A stretch of 10,005 nt of DNA from Bacteroidia bacterium (GTDB taxonomy: Bacteria; Bacteroidota; Bacteroidia; Bacteroidales; GCA-2748055), in assembly GCA_004525825.1 (NCBI GenBank), contig SPBY01000074.1:1-10005 (forward strand), given 5' to 3'. Under the pieces are notes generated by a model. The model saw only the letters and a list, made by a program, of their open reading frames with translations, ran no database searches and was not told the origin of the DNA. Below are positions 1 to 4,868 of the stretch, in pieces. How positions within the stretch are numbered: the stretch's first letter is position 1; each line of letters starts with the position of its first letter. The translations under genes and the position numbers were made by a program.

Positions 1-252
1 CATAACCCTTGCTTCAGAATCCAGGAGCCTTTCAAATCTTTTCACAAAAAAGTGTATTGCAAACTGAGCAAGCCTTGCGAGCGAATTTGCCAAATACGCT
101 TTTACAATCAGGAAACAGAAAAACCTTGCGGGCCGGGATCGCTGATCAAAAGTGGAGACGGGGGGCAGGCCATTGCGCCTGAAGCGGATTTTGCATTTTT
201 CGAGGCTGAAAAATCCGTTGAACAGCGATGTCAGGGAGGCCGGAGCGGCAAT
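1..252 (-). other. unresolved open frame running off the left edge
   Basis: On the minus strand a frame is open from just after a TAA at 253-255 to position 1, 84 codons, and continues past the window. It has no ATG until position 3; a TTG lies at 91-93. The last 30 or so residues (a stretch reading VKAYLANSLARLAQFAIHFF, followed by a charged VKRFERLLDSEARVM) have a helical, protein-like composition. The first half looks less like protein. The plus strand is also open over 52-261, so open length alone is weak evidence. It could be a broken gene, a piece of a repeated element, or chance. I do not recognise a family. Confidence 0.15.
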
Positions 253-281
253 TTAATATAACGACTAATTATAGGACAATC
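251..281 (+). repeat. AT-rich repeat copy A (left inverted-repeat arm)
   Basis: The core TAATTATAGGACAATC at 266-281 is a perfect 16-base inverted match to 621-636. The similarity continues outward: ATTTAA-T-ATAAC at 251-262 corresponds to ATTTAA-C-ATAAC when the right copy is read on the minus strand, with one substitution and one gap over about 31 bases. A plus-strand open frame (52-261) ends inside this repeat. Confidence 0.65.
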
Positions 282-446
282 TGCCTAAACCTCAAAATGT
301 CAGTATTTTGAGCACAGGCTTGTGCGTTCTATTTACCTGAGCGATAAGGCGAAGGCAAGCGGCAAAATCTTAATGAAAGCTGTGAAGATAGCCTGGATGT
401 CATCCCAAATGAGAAAGTCTCGAAATGAGCAGCTTTGCAAGCGCAG

Positions 447-470
447 ATATAATATAAATTATAGGACAAG
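447..470 (+). repeat. AT-rich repeat copy B (direct, partial)
   Basis: AATTATAGGACAA at 457-469 repeats the core of copy A in the same orientation. It is preceded by a similar ATATAATATA stretch. The match stops after GGACAA, where the sequence runs into AAGGAG. Confidence 0.5.
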
Positions 471-484
471 GAGTGCCAGTGAGG

Positions 485-535
485 ATGGATCCAACCAAAG
501 CTGGTAAACCTGGTGGAGGCCGCAAATCCTTTTAA
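485..535 (+). CDS. possible 16-residue mini-ORF (speculative)
   Basis: ATG at 485 opens a frame reading MDPTKAGKPGGGRKSF, closed by TAA at 533-535. An AAGGAG at 468-473 stands 11 bases upstream of this ATG and 5 bases upstream of an in-frame GTG at 479, which would give 18 residues. The peptide is basic and glycine-rich. I know of no family match. The stop codon lies inside the left arm of the hairpin that starts at about 530. Such a short frame can arise by chance, and Shine-Dalgarno sequences are little used in this phylum, so confidence is low. Confidence 0.12.
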   Translation: MDPTKAGKPGGGRKSF

Positions 536-594
536 CATAAAATCGGTTCCGATATAGGACCAGGAATGGCCACTATATCTGATTTTATGTTAAT
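530..594. repeat. large imperfect hairpin (repeat copies C and D)
   Basis: The outer arm TTAACATAAAATC (532-544) pairs perfectly with GATTTTATGTTAA (581-593). The inner arm GATATAG (551-557) pairs with CTATATC (573-579). Six unpaired bases (545-550, GGTTCC) face one (580), and the loop is 15 bases (558-572). The left arm continues as GATATAGGACC, resembling the TATAGGACAA core of copies A and B, so the hairpin looks like two head-to-head members of the same repeat family. There is no long T tract on either side, so a simple intrinsic terminator is not the best reading. Confidence 0.65.
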
Positions 595-620
595 CAGGAG
601 ACCTGAACGCAATTTGCTTG

Positions 621-650
621 GATTGTCCTATAATTAATGTTATGTTAAAT
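621..650 (-). repeat. AT-rich repeat copy E (right inverted-repeat arm)
   Basis: GATTGTCCTATAATTA at 621-636 is the exact reverse complement of 266-281. The match extends imperfectly to 650 (ATGTTATGTTAAAT on the plus strand). Together with copy A it flanks about 340 bases containing copies B, C and D. No clear target-site duplication is visible outside the pair. Confidence 0.65.
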
Positions 651-756
651 AGAATATATGAAGAGAAAGGGAGATATTAAAACCATACCTCCCCTTCAAA
701 TCTTATTTTCCTAAGTTTTAACGCTCTAACATTATATCATTCTACGCAAAGCAAAC

Positions 757-2094
757 TTACAGATTAGCTTTCAGCTCCTTTACGCGTTCGTATTCCTCAG
801 TCATCTGCTCCTTGTAATAAATTCTCTGCAACAGATCAAGGGATTCATATTTCACACTGGCATTTAAATCGTTCAGCTTGTATGCTTTCTCCAGGACAGG
901 AATGGCAGACATGTATTTCTCCTTCCCTAATTCTATCAATTTCGCCCTGATAACATCATCTTTTTCTTCGCTGGACCTATCATAGAAATCAGCACCCTGC
1001 AGGTAATAAATGTATCCCAGGTCGTACCAGACATAATAAATGCTGGGATCCAGCTCTCCTGCCTTTTTGTAGGACTCGATGGCTTTATCAATGAACTCCA
1101 CGTCTTCCTTGTTGATAAGCATTCGTCCCTGCCAGTAATACGACTCAGCAATGCTGGGATTCTTCTCAATTACACTCGCCATAAAGGCAATACCTTCATC
1201 AATCTGCTTCAACTGAATGTAAGTATCAGCCACGTTGGCAATGATGTTCACGGTATCGGGATACTTTGCGTAAGCCTCTTTCAGGATTTCCAGCGCCGAT
1301 AAGGTATCGCCCAGCGAAAAGTAATCCGATTTGATCTGCAGATAGGTATTGGGACCTCCGAAATCCACAGCCGCTAGTTGCATATAATACCCTATTGCTT
1401 TCTTGTAGAGTTCGTCGCTGCCTGTTTTACCTGCAATCTCCCGTGAAATGATGCCGGAATACTGTACCATAGTAGTATCCAACTCTCCCGCGAAAAGATC
1501 CATCTCATTGATTTCCAGAACATCTTCAAAAGAAGCAAGCGCTCCCTCATAATCATCTAAATAATAGTTATTTACACCGTCTATCTTTAACAAAGACTTC
1601 ACATTAATCAAATTGTTTTTGATCTTGCCATCAAGACTGCCTTTTTCGTCAAGTTCCCGGGCTTTTACATAAGAATCAATGGCTACCCTGAGTGGATCCT
1701 CATGGATGGGATTGATCCTCACCCAGCTTTCAAGGGCATCGTTCACAAATACATACTTCATGTTATCGTAGATGTAGATCTCCTTTAGCGAGCCGTTGTC
1801 CATGGTTTCAGTTTCAATGCTTTTGGGCTCTTTGTAAAAAAGTGTGAACATTTTGGAATTTATTCCCTCTGTGACTTCCTGGAGGCCGATATTAAATACA
1901 TCCTGGTAGAGTTCACCCCTCTTTTGCCAGGTCGCAGCTTTAGCATTCTTTTTGGGATCCTGAATTTCTGCATTACTCTTGTCTACTTTCTTTTGTACGG
2001 TACTGGGATTCAACATTACAACTGCTGTTCCCTCCTGGGCATTCATGCCAATGACTGCTGTGACAATGATTACCAATGTGATTAACTTTCTCAT
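757..2094 (-). CDS. secreted tetratricopeptide-repeat protein
   Basis: This is a 445-residue protein of unknown specific function. Residues 1-20 look like a signal peptide: charged MRK, then a hydrophobic stretch ending in GMNAQ. It is therefore probably exported to the periplasm or is envelope-associated. From about residue 130 onward there are repeated paired helices of TPR type. Examples are an 'AIDSYVKARELD' helix near 138-149, 'DYEGALASFEDVLEIN' near 181-196, 'SALEILKEAYAKYPD' near 266-280, 'SYYWQGRMLIN' near 318-328, 'AIESYKKAGELDP' near 338-350 and 'AIPVLEKAYKLN' near 397-408. The cluster suggests a protein-protein scaffold rather than an enzyme, and no catalytic motif is visible. The gene lies 71 bases downstream of gyrA on the same strand, but it has its own strong promoter match (2118-2148), so it can be expressed independently. 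TPR genes behind gyrA are, from memory, common in Bacteroidales. The ATG at 2094 directly precedes the signal peptide, which supports this start. Confidence 0.86.
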   Translation of the reverse strand: MRKLITLVIIVTAVIGMNAQEGTAVVMLNPSTVQKKVDKSNAEIQDPKKNAKAATWQKRGELYQDVFNIGLQEVTEGINSKMFTLFYKEPKSIETETMDNGSLKEIYIYDNMKYVFVNDALESWVRINPIHEDPLRVAIDSYVKARELDEKGSLDGKIKNNLINVKSLLKIDGVNNYYLDDYEGALASFEDVLEINEMDLFAGELDTTMVQYSGIISREIAGKTGSDELYKKAIGYYMQLAAVDFGGPNTYLQIKSDYFSLGDTLSALEILKEAYAKYPDTVNIIANVADTYIQLKQIDEGIAFMASVIEKNPSIAESYYWQGRMLINKEDVEFIDKAIESYKKAGELDPSIYYVWYDLGYIYYLQGADFYDRSSEEKDDVIRAKLIELGKEKYMSAIPVLEKAYKLNDLNASVKYESLDLLQRIYYKEQMTEEYERVKELKANL

Positions 2095-2117
2095 ATTAGA
2101 TTGTGATTAATTTGACT

Positions 2118-2148
2118 CAAAAATACAATTTTACCAATAACCTTCAAA
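2118..2148 (-). promoter_or_regulatory. Bacteroidota-type promoter of the TPR gene
   Basis: Read on the minus strand, TTTG (2145-2148) is followed after exactly 19 bases by TATTTTTG (2118-2125). Both elements match the known Bacteroidota consensus (-33 TTTG, -7 TAnnTTTG) without mismatch. Transcription would start near 2110-2114, giving a leader of roughly 20 bases before the ATG at 2094. It sits in the 71-base gap after gyrA, so it gives the TPR gene a private promoter. Confidence 0.65.
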
Positions 2149-2165
2149 TAGAATGCCAGAACTGT

Positions 2166-4658
2166 TTAATGATCTGCAACATCTTCTGATCCTTCCTCTG
2201 TGTTCTCTTCATTCTCGCCGTTGGCCGGAACCTGGGTAGCAGCCGCTATCTGGTCTCCCTCTCTAAGATTTATAAGCCTGACACCCTGAGTGTTACGGCC
2301 CATGACCCTGACTCCGCTAACGGCCAGCCTGATGGCGATGCCATTCTCGGTGATGATCATAAGATCGTCATCATCTGTGACCGCTTTAAGGGCAATCAGA
2401 TTGCCGGTCTTATCCGTAATATTGATGGTTTTTACACCTTTTCCACCGCGATTAGTGATACGATAATCTTCCAGAGCAGAGCGTTTTCCAAATCCATTCT
2501 TGGAAATCACTAGGATGTCCTGCTCGTCCTTTTTGGCGGTAACCATGCCAACTACTTCATCTTTGGGCCCGCCCAGGGTGATGCCTTTTACACCGGAGGC
2601 TGTTCTGCCCACAGCTCTAACGGTCTCTTCATGGAAGCGAATGGCTTTTCCGGAACGAACCGCCAGCATCATCTCCATGTTGCCATCGGTAAGTCTTGCA
2701 TCCAGAAGCATATCCCCTTCCCTGACAAGGATGGCGTTGATGCCGTTCTGACGGGGCCTGGAATAAGCCTCAAGGCGGGTTTTCTTTATCACCCCCCTCT
2801 TAGTGGCCAGTACAATATAGTTGTTGTTGATGTATTCGTTGTCCTTCAGGTTCTTCACATTTATAAAGGTCTTTACCGTATCTTCATTTTCAATGTTTAT
2901 CAGGTTTTGAATGGCTCTTCCCTTGCTGACACGGACTCCCTCGGGAATCTGGTATACCTTTAGCCAATAGCACTTTCCATTCTCGGTAAAGAAAAGAATG
3001 GTGTTGTGCATGGTGGCCACAAACATGTTCACCATGAAATCTTCATCCCTGGTGATACTGCCTTTGGCGCCCACACCTCCCCTGTTCTGCGTACGGAATT
3101 CGTGCAAAGGGGTACGCTTGATGTAACCCAGATTTGAGATGGTAATTACCATGTCTTCATCGGCGTAGAAGTCCTCTGGGTCAAATTCGCCCTCATCAGG
3201 TACCATCTCGGTCCTGCGCTTATCTCCAAATTTCTCTTTGATCTCCAGAAGCTCATCCTTGATAATCTGCATGCGCAAACCCTCATCGGAGAGTACTTTC
3301 TTGAAATACTCGATCATCTTCATCAACTCGTCATATTCGGCGCGCAGTTTTTCTCGCTCAAGACCCACCAGCCTCTGGAGCCTCATATCGAGGATTGCTC
3401 TGGCCTGGAGTTCAGTAAAGCCAAACTTCTCCATCAGTCCGTCCCTGGCCTCATCGGGTGTTCTGGACCCCCTGATCAGGGCGATCACTTCATCGATGTG
3501 GTCAAGAGCCTTCAGAAGACCCTCCAGGATGTGTGCCCGCTTCTCAGCTTGATCCAGATCATACTGGGTACGACGCACCACCACTTCATGTCTGTGATTC
3601 ACAAAATGAACAATGATCTGTTTCAAATTGAGAGTGCGGGGTCGCCCCTTGACCAGGGCTATATTATTTACATTGAAAGAAGTTTGTAACTGAGTATATT
3701 TCAGTAGATTATTCAGAACCACATGGGCGCTGGCATCTTTCTTACAGATGATAATAATGCGCATCCCCTGCCGGTCAGACTCATCGTTGATGTAGGAAAT
3801 ACCCTCGATCTTCTTTTCATTGATCAGGTCTGCAGTTTTACGGATCAGCTCCGCCTTATTGACCAGGTAAGGAATCTCAGTAATAACAATTTTTTCTCGG
3901 CCCGTATCGGTTATCTCTATCTCGCTCTTGGCCCTGACCACAATCTTGCCCCTGCCAGTCTCATAAGCCTCCTTCACTCCAGAATAACCGTATATTATGC
4001 CCCCTGTGGGGAAATCCGGAGCCTTCAGGATCTCAGTCAGCTCGCTGATTTCAATATCAAGGTTATCAATATAAGCCACAATGGCATCAATGGAATCGCT
4101 TAGGTTATGAGGAGGCATGTTGGTAGCCATCCCCACAGCAATACCCGAAGTTCCGTTTATTAGCAAGGTGGGAACCCGGGTAGGCATTACTGTGGGCTCC
4201 TCCAGTGTATCATCAAAGTTGAGTTGAAAATCCACCGTATTCTTGTCCAGATCGGACAAGATTTCTTCAGCAATTTTTTGCAACCTGGCTTCCGTGTATC
4301 GCATAGCTGCAGGGCTGTCCCCGTCAACCGAACCAAAGTTTCCCTGGCCTTCTACCAGTGGGTATCGCAGGGACCACTCCTGGGCCATCCTGACCATTGC
4401 ATCATATACTGAAGTATCTCCGTGAGGATGGTACTTTCCCAGCACCTCCCCTACTATTCTTGCCGATTTTTTATAAGCCCTGTTTGAGTATACTCCCAAT
4501 TCGGACATCCCGAAAAGCACTCTTCTGTGAACCGGTTTCAAACCATCTCTAACATCAGGTAAAGCACGCGAAACTATTACCGACATCGAGTAATCGATGT
4601 AGGCAGATTTCATTTCCTCCTCAATGTTAATTCTTAGTATTTTTTCTCCTTCCGCCAT
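2166..4658 (-). CDS. gyrA: DNA gyrase subunit A
   Basis: GyrA is the breakage-reunion subunit of DNA gyrase. With GyrB it introduces negative supercoils using ATP. The protein has 830 residues, a normal length. The N-terminus (MAEGEKILRINIEEEMKSAY) and the 'SRALPDVRDGLKPVHRR' block at about 30-46 are diagnostic of type IIA topoisomerase A subunits. The active-site pair is R120-Y121 in AAMRYTE, where Y121 would form the covalent link to DNA. The quinolone-determining region reads HPHGDTSVYD at 77-86, so Thr82 stands where E. coli has Ser83, and Asp86 matches Asp87. The C-terminal beta-pinwheel (about 500-808) carries a degenerate GyrA box QNRGGVG at 524-530 and a closer one, TNRGGKG, at 735-741. 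These support gyrase rather than ParC. The tail (811-830) is acidic. The ATG at 4658 has no Shine-Dalgarno, only an AT-rich leader, as expected in this phylum. The gene is divergent from clpC. I found no gyrA terminator in the 71 bases downstream. Confidence 0.97.
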   Translation of the reverse strand: MAEGEKILRINIEEEMKSAYIDYSMSVIVSRALPDVRDGLKPVHRRVLFGMSELGVYSNRAYKKSARIVGEVLGKYHPHGDTSVYDAMVRMAQEWSLRYPLVEGQGNFGSVDGDSPAAMRYTEARLQKIAEEILSDLDKNTVDFQLNFDDTLEEPTVMPTRVPTLLINGTSGIAVGMATNMPPHNLSDSIDAIVAYIDNLDIEISELTEILKAPDFPTGGIIYGYSGVKEAYETGRGKIVVRAKSEIEITDTGREKIVITEIPYLVNKAELIRKTADLINEKKIEGISYINDESDRQGMRIIIICKKDASAHVVLNNLLKYTQLQTSFNVNNIALVKGRPRTLNLKQIIVHFVNHRHEVVVRRTQYDLDQAEKRAHILEGLLKALDHIDEVIALIRGSRTPDEARDGLMEKFGFTELQARAILDMRLQRLVGLEREKLRAEYDELMKMIEYFKKVLSDEGLRMQIIKDELLEIKEKFGDKRRTEMVPDEGEFDPEDFYADEDMVITISNLGYIKRTPLHEFRTQNRGGVGAKGSITRDEDFMVNMFVATMHNTILFFTENGKCYWLKVYQIPEGVRVSKGRAIQNLINIENEDTVKTFINVKNLKDNEYINNNYIVLATKRGVIKKTRLEAYSRPRQNGINAILVREGDMLLDARLTDGNMEMMLAVRSGKAIRFHEETVRAVGRTASGVKGITLGGPKDEVVGMVTAKKDEQDILVISKNGFGKRSALEDYRITNRGGKGVKTINITDKTGNLIALKAVTDDDDLMIITENGIAIRLAVSGVRVMGRNTQGVRLINLREGDQIAAATQVPANGENEENTEEGSEDVADH

Positions 4659-4806
4659 CTAATTATAACTAATTAATTATCAATACGTTACACACTGAAA
4701 AAATGCAATTTTAAATAACATACGAAAATAGTCATTTCCGCCCTAAAAACCTTGATTTTGTTGCCCTTTTATTAACATTGACTTGTTTATAATAGATGCT
4801 TCTTCT

Positions 4807-4838
4807 ATTGATAATCTCAAGCCTTATTAGTTACTTTG
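4807..4838 (+). promoter_or_regulatory. candidate clpC promoter
   Basis: ATTG at 4807-4810 (three of four bases of the -33 TTTG) is followed after 20 bases by TTACTTTG at 4831-4838 (seven of eight defined positions if TAnnTTTG is allowed one mismatch). Transcription would begin around 4843-4846, leaving a leader of about 25 bases. Spacing is right for the Bacteroidota housekeeping sigma factor; the match is good but not perfect. Confidence 0.42.
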
Positions 4839-4853
4839 TCCAGATACTAACTG

Positions 4854-4860
4854 AAGGGAG
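4854..4860 (+). promoter_or_regulatory. Shine-Dalgarno-like site before clpC
   Basis: AAGGGAG at 4854-4860 ends 8 bases before the clpC ATG, a workable Shine-Dalgarno position. It supports the start at 4869. It is notable because gyrA, the TPR gene and ftsY in this window have no such site, and Bacteroidota ribosomes are known to use the interaction little. Confidence 0.4.
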
Positions 4861-4868
4861 ATATTTTC

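Larger units (their letters stand above)
1..756. other. gene-poor, repeat-bearing intergenic region
   Basis: No gene can be named in this stretch. Short open frames exist on both strands: 52-261 plus, 322-507 plus, 329-538 minus, and a minus frame open from 252 to the left edge. None shows a recognisable domain, signal peptide or convincing start. The dominant structure is a set of related AT-rich repeats in both orientations, described separately. Positions 651-756 lie downstream of the TPR gene. They hold only a weak hairpin (GGGAG at 669-673 with CTCCC at 689-693) without a T tract on the minus side, so I do not call it a terminator. The region may be remnant mobile DNA or a non-coding repeat cluster; this is inference. 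Confidence 0.6.
4659..4868. promoter_or_regulatory. divergent gyrA/clpC intergenic region
   Basis: These 210 AT-rich bases separate two genes that point away from each other, so they must hold promoters for both. The clpC promoter candidate is listed separately. For gyrA on the minus strand, the best -7 candidates are TAAAATTG (plus 4706-4713) and TATTTTCG (plus 4723-4730). Each is one base off TAnnTTTG, but neither has a good TTTG partner 19-21 bases upstream, so the gyrA promoter is not settled. The palindromic AATTATAACTAATTAATTAT at 4661-4680 forms the gyrA leader. No operator of a known regulator is recognised. Confidence 0.6.

Noticed and set aside
311..420. Group II intron start (GTGCG near 322)
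   Set aside because: No domain V-like hairpin, no reverse transcriptase and no intron-type 3' end were seen.
322..507. 61-codon plus-strand ORF
   Set aside because: It runs across repeat copy B, has no domain or signal, and its minus counterpart (329-538) is equally open.
530..650. Integron attC-like site
   Set aside because: GTTAAAT at 644-650 fits GTTRRRY, but no matching RYYYAAC partner is found at the other end and there is no integrase.
251..650. CRISPR array
   Set aside because: Copies are in both orientations, unevenly spaced (about 30 to 195 bases) and degenerate; no cas genes are present.
666..696. Terminator downstream of the TPR gene
   Set aside because: The stem GGGAG/CTCCC is only five pairs with a 15-base loop, and no T run follows on the minus strand.
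4778..4793. TTGACT and TATAAT boxes upstream of clpC
   Set aside because: The spacer is only 4 bases, impossible for a sigma-70 promoter, and this phylum uses TTTG/TAnnTTTG instead.
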